Assembly: GCF_009909195.1 (NCBI RefSeq) | Contig: NZ_JAAAMU010000006.1 | Span: 1-64,000 of the forward strand | Direction of reading: 5' to 3' | Origin: Paenibacillus sacheonensis | Lineage (GTDB): Bacteria > Bacillota > Bacilli > Paenibacillales > Paenibacillaceae | Length of the DNA: 64,000 nt | In this document: in pieces, positions 26,269 to 35,167 of the stretch | How positions within the stretch are numbered: the stretch's first letter is position 1 | Layout of the letters: each line of letters begins with the position of its first letter | Translations under genes and position numbers: made by a program | The notes under the pieces: model-generated | The model's input: only the letters and a program-made list of their open reading frames with translations | Told to the model about the DNA's origin: nothing | Databases searched by the model: none

Positions 26269-27549
26269 TTAGTATCCGCCCGCCCCGCCCCCGGAACCGC
26301 CGCCATCCTGGGAGCGCGCCATGAAGGCCGCGCGCTTGGCGACCGTGGCGTCGGCGGCCGCTTGGGCTTGGCGAGGATCGCCACCGAAGACGCTATCGAC
26401 GATCCATCGCTGACCGAAGCCGGCATGCGTCACTTCGTCCGCCCAGTCGAAGTCCTGGAACGTCGTCATGAGCGGGTCTTGAACGATGTCCCGGCAAAAC
26501 TCCCACTCTTCCCGCTTGCCCGGCGGATACTTCATGCCCGCCTTCTCGATGGCGATCGTGAGGTGCGTGTACGCCTCCTCCCCTTCGAACAGCTGGCTCG
26601 TCATGTCGTACCAGCCGGTCCAATTCTCGAAGCCGTACACGTCGTAGCCCTTCGCGCGAAGCGCTGCTTCCCCGAACCAGCAGTGCCGCACCTCGTCCCA
26701 GATGTGGCGCGCGGTATCGCGATAGAAACCCCACGGCTTATCCTCGGCCGCGAAGTGCACGTAAGCGATCGCTTCCGCCGGCGACATCTCGAAATAGCGA
26801 TGCAGCATCATCTGGAGGAGCCGCCCTTGCGCGTCGTCCTCGAACGCCATGCCCCGCATCTTGACGACCGAGGTCGCGAAGCGGCCGTCGCGCGTGCTCT
26901 TATCCGGCAGCGCGAACGGTTCGGCCGGCACGGCCAGCGACGCGTCGGCCGGCTTGCGCTCGCCGCTGCCGTCCGGGCCTCCGGCTGCAGCCAGCAGCGC
27001 AAGCAGCCAGCTTCTCCACCGGGCGGCCAGCTCGCGTTCGGCCTCGTCCGCCAGCCCGGAGATATGGGCGATCGCCTCGCGGCCCCATGCCAGCTGCGCT
27101 TCCCGATCCATCAGCTGATGACCCAGCAGGCGCCTCGTCGGTTCGTCGACGAGCGGCTGCGCCTTGTTCAAGTATATGCCGATCGCCTCCAGCTGCGCCG
27201 GCTTGACGACCTCGAAGAGAGCGACGAGCAGGCAGAGCGTCGTCGGCGATCGCAGCGACTGCTCCGTCAGTTCCGCGAGATCGTTGTCCGGACATTTGTC
27301 GAAAGCGGACGGACTCGTCCGGAGCTGCTTGCCGCGGCTCCGAAGCTGATCGTAATGGTCGGCGTCCTGCCAGGTCAGACGGCCCAGCGCGCCTTTGATT
27401 TCGTACTCGGGCCGGGCCGTCATATGGCCGGCTTCGATGCGCATCAGCTGCCGGTCCAGCCAGGCGATCCGCCGCAGCCGCTTGGCCGATTCCTCCACCG
27501 ACATGCCGACGACGTCCCAGCGTTCGATTTCCATGAAAGGACGCAGCAT
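26269..27549 (-). CDS. Large ferritin-like (possible di-iron) protein of unknown function
   Basis: A 426-residue, mostly helical cytosolic protein. Two DExxH motifs (HIWDEVRHCWFGEAAL and DWADEVTHAGFGQRWI), together with earlier acidic helices (RIEAGHMT), suggest a ferritin-like four-helix bundle with a di-iron or related metal site, somewhat like DUF455 proteins. No signal peptide is present. The C-terminus is Gly/Ser-rich. The second ATG (27549) is preferred because AAGGAGG is then seven bases away; the first ATG touches the binding site. It is the last gene of the polysaccharide locus, 109 bases after the heparinase gene. Its link to sugar degradation is not obvious. Confidence 0.55.
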   Translation of the reverse strand: MLRPFMEIERWDVVGMSVEESAKRLRRIAWLDRQLMRIEAGHMTARPEYEIKGALGRLTWQDADHYDQLRSRGKQLRTSPSAFDKCPDNDLAELTEQSLRSPTTLCLLVALFEVVKPAQLEAIGIYLNKAQPLVDEPTRRLLGHQLMDREAQLAWGREAIAHISGLADEAERELAARWRSWLLALLAAAGGPDGSGERKPADASLAVPAEPFALPDKSTRDGRFATSVVKMRGMAFEDDAQGRLLQMMLHRYFEMSPAEAIAYVHFAAEDKPWGFYRDTARHIWDEVRHCWFGEAALRAKGYDVYGFENWTGWYDMTSQLFEGEEAYTHLTIAIEKAGMKYPPGKREEWEFCRDIVQDPLMTTFQDFDWADEVTHAGFGQRWIVDSVFGGDPRQAQAAADATVAKRAAFMARSQDGGGSGGGAGGY

Positions 27550-27658
27550 GGTCATTCCTCCTTCTTGCGGAGCACGGAACTCAAAAGCTGCCGTCCCATG
27601 CCCTCCACTTATGATCCTTCGTCATGAACGACGAGGTGTCGAACTGATACGCGGACAT

Positions 27659-29764
27659 TTACGGCGTACGGAACAGCGATGCGCCGTCCAGTTCGAGCCC
27701 GCATCCGTTCACGAAGCCATAACGTCCTGCTTCTCCGCCGCCCCTGCAAACGAAGGCGAAGTCGGCATCCGTCGTTACCGCGCCGTATGCCAGCCGGCTG
27801 GCATCCCAGCCGTACTTCGGAATCGCGGCCGTCGCGAGCAGCCCGGCATCCAGGTCGAGCTTGTAGCACAGCTCGATCTCCCTCGACCCGGACGCGAATC
27901 GCAGTCCGAGTCTGCCGTTGTCCTGCGGCTGCCCGACGATCGAGACGCGCCCGAGCGGAAGCGGACTGCCGCCGCCGGCAGGGACCGGCGTCAGCACGGT
28001 AACGAAGACGTTCATCGTCCCGGCCTCCACGGCGCGGGTGTCCGTCTCGTACACCATGTCGCTGTCGGCATAGCACCGCCGGATCTTTTCCCGTCCGATC
28101 GTCCGGCCGCTCTCGGGGAATTCGATCAGCAAGGCCAGTTCCTTGCGATTCTCGATTGGCCGCGGATCGTCCGGCTGCTGATAGATCTGCCGCACTTGAC
28201 CGACGAAGTGCCGATCTCCCGCCTCCAGCACCGACGACGGATGCCATAAATTCGCGGTCGTCAGCAGCCCCTCGGACTGCGAAACGGTCCAATCGACGAG
28301 GATATAGACGCCTTCCTGCTTCAAATACGTCACGCAGCGATCCCAGACGACGGCCCGCAGCGGATCGATCATCCGCGTCCGGCTGTAGTCCAGCTCGGCG
28401 AAGGTGTGAAAATGCAGCTTCTCGGTCTTCGCTTGTTTATACGAGCCGTCGTCATGAATGAAGTCGTACAACGGTCCTTCCGGCGCGCCGTACCGGAATA
28501 CAAGCCGGTTATGGTAGATATCGGCGCGGTACCTGCCGTTCGGCGCCCCGTCGCGGTAGCCGCCGTCATGCAGCAGCACGTTCTGCTCCTGCACGAGATA
28601 ACAGACCGCATTCTCGTCGGCATGGCCATGATGGGCCTTCTCCGCGGGAGCCAATATCGTCCGGCGCAAATATTCCCGCGGCACCGCCGCGTAGCCGCCT
28701 TCGTCGCGGTAATTGAGCAGCAGGTAAGAAGCATCTTCGTCCCAGCCGCTGCGGAACGCGATTTTCTTGCCGACGAGGTCATCGAGCAGCAGCTCGCTCT
28801 TGCCGTCCGGGCGCTTGGGCGCCACCGTCTCGTCGCACCAGTCGTAGGCATTGGCGAAGTAGGCGGCCAGGTAGATGGACGGAGGCCCCTGCTGCAGCGC
28901 CATCGCATATTCGTATATCCGGCCCGCCGCGTATTTCATATGCCCGCAGCCGTATCGTGCTGCGCCTTTCTCCAAACAAGCCAGCCACAGATACCAGAAC
29001 GAATTGAAATTCGCGTCGCCGAAATCGGGAATTTGCCCGTTCGGCGCGATCAGACGCGCGATAAAATCGAAATAATACTTCGTCTGCGGCTTGGCGAAAT
29101 ATTCATCCTCCCGTTCGGTCAACTGCGCGTACATGATCGTCGAACCGAGCCACAGCGGCAAGTAAAGCTCGGCATCCTCGATCGACCAGCCGCCGAACGA
29201 TTCTTCGGCCAAATAATCGCGCAGCTTCGCCCATTCGCGCGTCTCGCCCGTGTCGCCGAGCGCCTTCACGGCCATCGACAGGTTGAAGACGCGGAGCATG
29301 GAGCGGTTATGCGCGCCCCATTCCGGATAATGCAGCACCGCCTGCATGGCGCTTCGGATCGAGCCTTCGATCTGCCGTTTTTCTTCCGCCGAGAGCAGCG
29401 CCGAATCTTTCATAGCCAGATAGCCCTGCAGGTAATGCGTCCCCTGGAACATCGGCTCGAAGGAGGTAATGCCCCGTTCGTATTCCGGATGGCGCCGGCG
29501 AATCGAATCCGGCACGATTTCCTTGAATGCTTCGATATCGAGCAGCGCCCGTTTCGCCCACCGGCCGTACTCCTCCTCGCCCGTGATGCGGTACAGGAAA
29601 GCCTCCGTCTGCGCCTGCAGTCCGAGATTGCCCGGCGGGCTGTACATGCCGAGGAACTTGTCGGGCTTGTAAGATTCGCGCCAGCCCTCGATGGCGGCCT
29701 CGTATTGCTTGCGACCTTCGATCACGGCCGCCTTGACGTAGTCGAGATAGATCTGCTTGTTCAT
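27659..29764 (-). CDS. Heparinase II/III-type polysaccharide lyase
   Basis: A 701-residue protein without signal peptide, therefore probably cytosolic and acting on imported oligosaccharides. The N-terminal two thirds form an alpha/alpha toroid (YPEWGAHNRSMLRVFNLSMAVKALG, APNGQIPDFGDANFNSFWYLW). The C-terminal part is the beta-sandwich heparinase II/III domain with the signature HHGHADENAVCYLVQEQNVLLHDGGY. Such enzymes cleave uronic-acid glycosidic bonds by beta-elimination and leave an unsaturated uronyl end, which is the substrate of the GH105 enzymes encoded upstream. GGAGGATCCG precedes the ATG. The exact lyase family and substrate are not determined. Confidence 0.82.
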   Translation of the reverse strand: MNKQIYLDYVKAAVIEGRKQYEAAIEGWRESYKPDKFLGMYSPPGNLGLQAQTEAFLYRITGEEEYGRWAKRALLDIEAFKEIVPDSIRRRHPEYERGITSFEPMFQGTHYLQGYLAMKDSALLSAEEKRQIEGSIRSAMQAVLHYPEWGAHNRSMLRVFNLSMAVKALGDTGETREWAKLRDYLAEESFGGWSIEDAELYLPLWLGSTIMYAQLTEREDEYFAKPQTKYYFDFIARLIAPNGQIPDFGDANFNSFWYLWLACLEKGAARYGCGHMKYAAGRIYEYAMALQQGPPSIYLAAYFANAYDWCDETVAPKRPDGKSELLLDDLVGKKIAFRSGWDEDASYLLLNYRDEGGYAAVPREYLRRTILAPAEKAHHGHADENAVCYLVQEQNVLLHDGGYRDGAPNGRYRADIYHNRLVFRYGAPEGPLYDFIHDDGSYKQAKTEKLHFHTFAELDYSRTRMIDPLRAVVWDRCVTYLKQEGVYILVDWTVSQSEGLLTTANLWHPSSVLEAGDRHFVGQVRQIYQQPDDPRPIENRKELALLIEFPESGRTIGREKIRRCYADSDMVYETDTRAVEAGTMNVFVTVLTPVPAGGGSPLPLGRVSIVGQPQDNGRLGLRFASGSREIELCYKLDLDAGLLATAAIPKYGWDASRLAYGAVTTDADFAFVCRGGGEAGRYGFVNGCGLELDGASLFRTP

Positions 29765-29809
29765 CGGATCCTCCAGCTTCGCCCGCCCCTACGGGACGGA
29801 TCGTATTTT

Positions 29810-32155
29810 CTATCTGCCGATGCCGTCGGCGTCGAACGCCTTCGGCAGGCCGGCGATCGCCTTCAGCCAACCGTTATAGCGCTCCAGGGAGAATCCCGGA
29901 CTGCCGAGCAAATAATGATTTCCGTACGATACGCCGCCGCATTCCCACTCTATCAACAGCATCCGCTGCGCGCTGCGCGGCGCGCGAATGGCGCCGAGTT
30001 CCGCCAGTCCGTTCGCTTCCACGTCGTAGACGCCCGAGAGCAGCGTCTCCCCGGAGTCCGCATCCCACACCCGGAATTTGCCCCGGGCCGGCCGGAGCGA
30101 ATCGTTGCCCGCCTTGACTTTCACCGCCCAATTCTCGGGTTCGTCGACCATGATGCAGACGGGCTGCTGCACGCGTCGGATATAGTGATAGGCCAGCTTG
30201 CGAACGCCGTAATAGTCGACGACCGCGTCGGAGAATTGCGGCCAGCCGTCGAGCAGATTCCACCAGAGGACGCCGGTTCGCTCCCATTTGCGCAGGCGCA
30301 CCCGTTCGATAAAATATTTCTTCGCCTCGGCCTGCGAAATTTGCGAAGCGAGAATGAACGGCAGCGGCTCGTCAGGATACTCCCCGAACAGCTCGTTGAT
30401 CTGGTCCGCCATCAGCTGCACGCGGAACCGGTACATGGATTCCGGCGTGCTTACCGGATCGGTGGCATGGGCGATCCACTGCGGATTGTCCTTCCACGGC
30501 CAGACGAACGGCGCATCCAGAAACCGCTCCATCGACGACAGCCCCGGGCAGCCGTGATAGCCCATTTCCCCGGCGAACGGCGCTTTCGCTTCCGTGTAGA
30601 AGACGCTTTTGAAATAATCCCGCACGCCCCACAGATGCCGCTCCGGCAGCGCATCCGCCGATTTCATCGCGTACGCCTCCGGCGAAATGTACGGGGAACT
30701 CGGCACGTACGGCCGATACGGATCGCACTGGAAGACAACCTCCTTCAGCACCTTGCGGGTCAGCACGTTCCGGTTGGGATCCAGCCCGCGCAGCGCGTAC
30801 ATCTCGTCGCATTCGTTATCGCCGCACCAGACCGCCAGGGACGGATGGCGCCGCAGCTTGCGCACGACGGAGGTCGCCTCCCGGCGGATCGTATCCTGAA
30901 ACTCCTGATCCTGCGGATACATCGCGCAGGCCATGGCGAAATCCTGCCACACCAGGATGCCCTCGCGGTCGCAGAGATCGAAGAACGCATGATCCTCGTA
31001 GACGCCGCCGCCCCAGCTGCGCAGCATGTTGCAGTTCAGATCGGCGGCAAGCGCGATGGCCCGGTCGTAATTGCCCGCGCCCCGGCTGTGGAACTGATCG
31101 GTCGGCACCCAATTCGTTCCCTTGATCAAGATCGGCACGCCGTTCGCCTTGAACAGAAATTGCCCGGGCCGCTCCAGCGTCGCCACATCGGTTCGAACAA
31201 GCTCCAGCGTGCGTATGCCGACCTGCTGGCGGTGCACGGCGAGCACCTTCCCGTCATGAAGAAGCTCTGCGGTCATATCGTACAGATGAGGCTCTCCGTA
31301 GCCCCGCGGCCACCACAGCTTCGGATCGTCGACGACGAATTCCGCCCAGCCGGCCGCAAACCGCACGGGAAGCGTATGCGCGAATATCGAATTGCCGCAC
31401 GCCCCGCGAAACCGCAGCTGAAGACCCCCGCCGCCGGAGGCAGCGGACGGCAGCAGCAGCGACGGACGGATTCGCAGATTGTAGAACAGCCTTAGCTCCG
31501 CCTGACGTTCCCCAGCCGAGACGGTAACGGGATAGATGTCCACGAACTCGTTCGGGTCGGAGACGACGATCTCCACCGAACGCCACAAGCCTGCGGTCAC
31601 TGCCCGGCCGAAGATATCCCAGCCGAAGCTGTGCGCCGCTTTGCGCACCCTTAGCTGCTCGTAATTGACCGGCAGCGCGAAGCTGGACGGATCTACCGTC
31701 TGCGAGAGCGCCTCGGCGACCGCCGGCTTAAGCCGCACGGTCAGCACATGCTCGCGCCCCGGCTCCAGCATGCCGGTAATGTCGAAGCGGTGCTCGATGA
31801 ACTGGTTCTCGGAACGGCCCAGCTCGTTGCCGTCCAGCCAGTAGGTGGCGAAGCAGTCCACGCCGTGGAACAACAGCTCCGTCTTGGCCCCTGCCGCCGC
31901 CTCTTCGTCGCCGGTAAAGCGGCGTTGATACCACCATTCATGCGTTTCGTACCGGCGCAGCAGTCCGATATTGCCGCCGATGCGCGGATCGGGCAGTTCG
32001 CCCGCGGCCTGCAGGTCCAGCTCCACGTTGCCGGGAACAGAGCAGGCGATCGGCTGCAGTCCCGAGACCGCCAGTTCGTTGGGATGCTGGATGCGCCTCT
32101 CCTCTTGCGGATAATAGAACAATGACCATTCGCCGTTTAATCCGATCGTTCTCAA
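29810..32155 (-). CDS. GH2 family glycosidase, beta-mannosidase-like
   Basis: A 781-residue cytosolic glycosidase with the GH2 domain order: jelly-roll N-terminus (GLNGEWSLFYYPQEE, SVPGNVELDLQAAGELPDP), immunoglobulin-like domain, TIM barrel. The acid/base Glu lies in WCGDNECDEMY and the nucleophile Glu in APFAGEMGYHGCPG. The overall layout is nearest to beta-mannosidases (SVPG and NMLRSWGGGVYE). The start must be TTG at 32155: AAGGGAG lies nine bases upstream and the conserved N-terminus begins there. The frame stays open to 33247 but that part overlaps the GH78 gene and is not conserved. It would trim non-reducing mannose or related sugars. Confidence 0.83.
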   Translation of the reverse strand: MRTIGLNGEWSLFYYPQEERRIQHPNELAVSGLQPIACSVPGNVELDLQAAGELPDPRIGGNIGLLRRYETHEWWYQRRFTGDEEAAAGAKTELLFHGVDCFATYWLDGNELGRSENQFIEHRFDITGMLEPGREHVLTVRLKPAVAEALSQTVDPSSFALPVNYEQLRVRKAAHSFGWDIFGRAVTAGLWRSVEIVVSDPNEFVDIYPVTVSAGERQAELRLFYNLRIRPSLLLPSAASGGGGLQLRFRGACGNSIFAHTLPVRFAAGWAEFVVDDPKLWWPRGYGEPHLYDMTAELLHDGKVLAVHRQQVGIRTLELVRTDVATLERPGQFLFKANGVPILIKGTNWVPTDQFHSRGAGNYDRAIALAADLNCNMLRSWGGGVYEDHAFFDLCDREGILVWQDFAMACAMYPQDQEFQDTIRREATSVVRKLRRHPSLAVWCGDNECDEMYALRGLDPNRNVLTRKVLKEVVFQCDPYRPYVPSSPYISPEAYAMKSADALPERHLWGVRDYFKSVFYTEAKAPFAGEMGYHGCPGLSSMERFLDAPFVWPWKDNPQWIAHATDPVSTPESMYRFRVQLMADQINELFGEYPDEPLPFILASQISQAEAKKYFIERVRLRKWERTGVLWWNLLDGWPQFSDAVVDYYGVRKLAYHYIRRVQQPVCIMVDEPENWAVKVKAGNDSLRPARGKFRVWDADSGETLLSGVYDVEANGLAELGAIRAPRSAQRMLLIEWECGGVSYGNHYLLGSPGFSLERYNGWLKAIAGLPKAFDADGIGR

Positions 32156-32244
32156 ACCGAGCAGCTCCCTTCGCCGCGGTATATCGCCGCAGCCATCAAC
32201 TAACGATTCAGGATATAGATTCAAGGCCGGGTGCGCGTGTCCTT

Positions 32245-34962
32245 CTATTCCACGACGAATCGATAGACGCCTGAGCCGATGGATAGCAGCAGCGCGGCAT
32301 CCGTCTCCTCCGCGGCCGTTACGCCCGGAGCCTTCGCCGCGTCGACGCCCGATTCGATAACCCTCTGACCTTCGCCGCGCGGGATGCGCACCGAGGCGGT
32401 CGAGCCTGCGGGCACGCCGATCTCCAGCTCCAGTCTGCCATCCGTCAAACGCCAGCTGCACCGGATCGGTCCCGCGATCGAATCGTAGCGGCATTCGACG
32501 CGGTCCAGGCCCCCGCCGATGCGGGGTCGAATGCGAATATGCCGAAAGCCGGGCCGTTCCTCGTCGAGATCGATCCCGCCGACGTAACGGTACAGCCATT
32601 CGCCGACGGCTCCGAGCGCGTAATGGTTGAACGAATTCATGCCGGGCCGCTGAAAGCCCCGCTCCTCGGTCCAACCATCCCAGCGCTCCCAGATCGTGGT
32701 CGCTCCCTGAAGCACCGAGTAGAACCAGGACGGATACTCCTGCTGGTTGAGCAGCCGGTAGGCGGCATCCTCGCGGCCGGCTTCCGCGAGCTCGGCCAAG
32801 AGATGCTTGGTGCCGTGAATGCCGGTCGTCATATGCCAGCCGTTCTCTTCCAGCAGCTCGAGAATCCGCCGTACCGCGTATTCCCGTCTGCGCTCCGGCA
32901 GCAGCTTCATCGCCAGCGCGAGGGCGTAAGCCGATTGCGTATCGCCTTTGATCCGGCCGATTTCGTCCACGAACGCCGCTTTGAACGCCGCTTTGATCTC
33001 CCCGAACAAGTCCGCGTACCGTTCGGCATCCTCCGTCCTGCCGATAACCGCCGCCATCCGCGACAGCAGGTCGGCCGAATGCGCGTAATACGCCGTGCCG
33101 AACACGTCGTACGGCGTCGTCGAGAACTTCGCCGTGTTGGGCAGGCCGCTCCTCCCGTGCGCCTCGGCGAGCGACAGCCAATCGCCGAACTGCGGCAGGT
33201 CCTCCCGCAGGTGGCCCGGATGCCGCTCGCTCAGGAAGGCGATCCAACGCGCCATCGCGTCATAATGCCGCTCGATGACCGTCGTGTCCCCATAGACTTG
33301 GTACATCATCCAAGGGACGAGAATGCCCGCGTCGCCCCAGCCCGCGGATGCGGTGTGGTCGTACGTCATGTCTCCGCCGTGCTCCGTCTTGCCGCCCGCG
33401 ATGAACGGCGCGAAGTCCGTGAAAGCGCCAGTCGGGCGCTGGGCGTCGGTCAAGTCGGTCAGCCATTTCGTGAAGAAGGGAGCCGCATCCATGCAATAAC
33501 AGGCCGTACGGAAAAACACCTGGGCGTCGCCGCTCCATCCCAGCCGCTCGTCCCGCTGCGGGCAATCCGTCGGCACGCTGACGAAATTGCCGCGCTGCGT
33601 CCATTCGATGTTCCGCAGCAGCCGGTTGAGCAGCGGGTTCGAGGTTGTCATGAAGCCCGCGGCCGTGAGCGCGGTGGAATAGACGACGCCGATCGCGTCC
33701 GAAGCATCGAAATCGTCGCCGCAGCCGGAGATTTCCGCATATCGGAAACCATGCAGCGTAAAATGCGGCTCGAATTGCTCCCGTTCCCCGCCCCCCAGAA
33801 TAAACGTGTCGGTTTGCCGCGTCAGCCGCAAGTTGTCCGTGTACAGCTCGCCGTTCGCGTCCAGCATCTCGCCGTGCCGCACCGTCACGATGCTGCCCGC
33901 GGGTCCCGCGAGGCGGAGCCGAAGACGGCCGACCATGTTCTGTCCCATGTCGACGATATAGCGCCCGGCTTCCCTGCGCGTCGCCGCGGCGGGCGCAAGC
34001 GTCATGACCGAGCGGATCGGCGGCATGACCGCGCCGTTCAGACTGCCCTTGTAATCGTAGAATCGCTGCGCCGGCTGCCACTCGCCATCGTCGAAGCCGG
34101 CCTCGGTCCATCCTTCCTGCTCCAGCCGGGCGTCGTAGGTTTCTCCCATATGGAAATCGGTCGCGAGCAGCGCCCCGAACGACGCCTTCCAGTCCGTTCC
34201 GGATACGACGGATTGCAGGGAGCCGTCCTCGTACTCGATATTGAGCTGCAGCAAGGCGCGCGGATCCTGCCCGTAGCGCTGATAGCCGAACATGCCGATG
34301 TAACCCGAATACCATCCGTGTCCGAGAAGCAGCGCGAGCGCGTTATCGCCGTCCCCCAGCGAATCGGTCACGTCGAATGCCTGATACTGCAAACGGATGC
34401 CGTAATCCGTCCATTCGGGGAGCAGCGTGCCGTCCGCGATGCGCTTTCCGTTCGCGTACAGCTCGTAAGCGCCGAGCACGGCGCAGTAAACGACGGCCCT
34501 CCGAATCCGTCCGGAGGTCCGAAAGGTTCCGCGCAAGCAGACAGCCGGCTTCGGCTGTTCGCGCGTCGGCTTATGGCTGCTCTTCAGCCCGATCCACCGG
34601 CCCTTCCAATCGCCGCGCGACAGCATTCCCATGCTCCAGCTCGCCGGCTCGCTCCACTGCGATTCGCAGTCGTCTTGATCCCATGCCTTCGCCTTCCAGA
34701 CGTAACGGCGCCCCGATTGCAGCCGCGGACCGCCATAAGCGGCGCAGCCGGGACGATCCGAGCGTACCTTGCCGGAATCCCAGACGTCCGCGCTGCCTTC
34801 CTCCAGCAGCGCCGGCTCGCTTGCGACCAGCACGCGGAAGGCCGATTGGGCCGCGCCCCGCGCATCCGAATCCAGCAGCCAGCCCAGTCTCGGCCGCAAC
34901 GCGTCGATTCCGGACGGATCATGCATGTATTCCGTTCTTAAGCCCACCACACGCAGCGTCAT
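32245..34962 (-). CDS. GH78 alpha-L-rhamnosidase
   Basis: A 905-residue enzyme that removes terminal alpha-L-rhamnose. Domains in order: N-terminal beta sandwiches (VGLRTEYMHDPSGIDALRPRLGW, typical of GH78), a Bac_rhamnosid_N-like carbohydrate-binding region, the (alpha/alpha)6 barrel with the signature TDCPQRDERLGWSGDAQVFF near residue 465, and a C-terminal beta sandwich. No signal peptide, so intracellular. The start at 34962 has AAGGAGGATTACAAG upstream; the ATG six codons earlier overlaps that site. It lies between the importer genes and the GH2 gene in one orientation. Confidence 0.93.
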   Translation of the reverse strand: MTLRVVGLRTEYMHDPSGIDALRPRLGWLLDSDARGAAQSAFRVLVASEPALLEEGSADVWDSGKVRSDRPGCAAYGGPRLQSGRRYVWKAKAWDQDDCESQWSEPASWSMGMLSRGDWKGRWIGLKSSHKPTREQPKPAVCLRGTFRTSGRIRRAVVYCAVLGAYELYANGKRIADGTLLPEWTDYGIRLQYQAFDVTDSLGDGDNALALLLGHGWYSGYIGMFGYQRYGQDPRALLQLNIEYEDGSLQSVVSGTDWKASFGALLATDFHMGETYDARLEQEGWTEAGFDDGEWQPAQRFYDYKGSLNGAVMPPIRSVMTLAPAAATRREAGRYIVDMGQNMVGRLRLRLAGPAGSIVTVRHGEMLDANGELYTDNLRLTRQTDTFILGGGEREQFEPHFTLHGFRYAEISGCGDDFDASDAIGVVYSTALTAAGFMTTSNPLLNRLLRNIEWTQRGNFVSVPTDCPQRDERLGWSGDAQVFFRTACYCMDAAPFFTKWLTDLTDAQRPTGAFTDFAPFIAGGKTEHGGDMTYDHTASAGWGDAGILVPWMMYQVYGDTTVIERHYDAMARWIAFLSERHPGHLREDLPQFGDWLSLAEAHGRSGLPNTAKFSTTPYDVFGTAYYAHSADLLSRMAAVIGRTEDAERYADLFGEIKAAFKAAFVDEIGRIKGDTQSAYALALAMKLLPERRREYAVRRILELLEENGWHMTTGIHGTKHLLAELAEAGREDAAYRLLNQQEYPSWFYSVLQGATTIWERWDGWTEERGFQRPGMNSFNHYALGAVGEWLYRYVGGIDLDEERPGFRHIRIRPRIGGGLDRVECRYDSIAGPIRCSWRLTDGRLELEIGVPAGSTASVRIPRGEGQRVIESGVDAAKAPGVTAAEETDAALLLSIGSGVYRFVVE

Positions 34963-35109
34963 CTTGTAATCCTCCTTCACCTAATACCGGCGTTAGGCTT
35001 GGCGCATCAGGGATCTCCCGTTTCGCAAGCCTGTGCCTCGATTATCGCGCGGCCAACTCGGGTTCGGGCTCCAGCCTTGGCCACGGCTCGGGTTCTCCGC
35101 ATTCAAGGA

Positions 35110-35136
35110 AAGGCCGCTGATCGCGTCAGCGGCCTT
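35110..35136 (-). terminator. Hairpin between the binding-protein gene and the GH78 gene
   Basis: A perfect 11-bp stem (AAGGCCGCTGA/TCAGCGGCCTT) with a 5-base loop, 32 bases after the solute-binding-protein stop. The following sequence, TCCTTGAATGC, has no strong T-run. It may act as a partial terminator or protect the importer mRNA while lowering expression of the downstream hydrolases. Confidence 0.7.
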
Positions 35137-35167
35137 ATCCCTTGCTGCCGGCCGGGTTGCGGCTCGG

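Noticed and set aside
28406-31495. Plus-strand frame of 1029 codons
   Set aside because: It lies opposite the heparinase and GH2 genes, has an Arg/His/Leu-rich composition typical of the complement of high-GC coding DNA, and shows no domain. The minus-strand genes carry clear catalytic motifs.
32156-33247. N-terminal extension of the GH2 frame
   Set aside because: The extension overlaps the GH78 gene in another frame and is Arg/Gly-rich; the GH2 family start coincides with a TTG codon preceded by AAGGGAG.
32539-34941. Plus-strand frame of 800 codons
   Set aside because: Antisense shadow of the GH78 gene; Arg-rich with no recognisable motif and no ribosome binding site.
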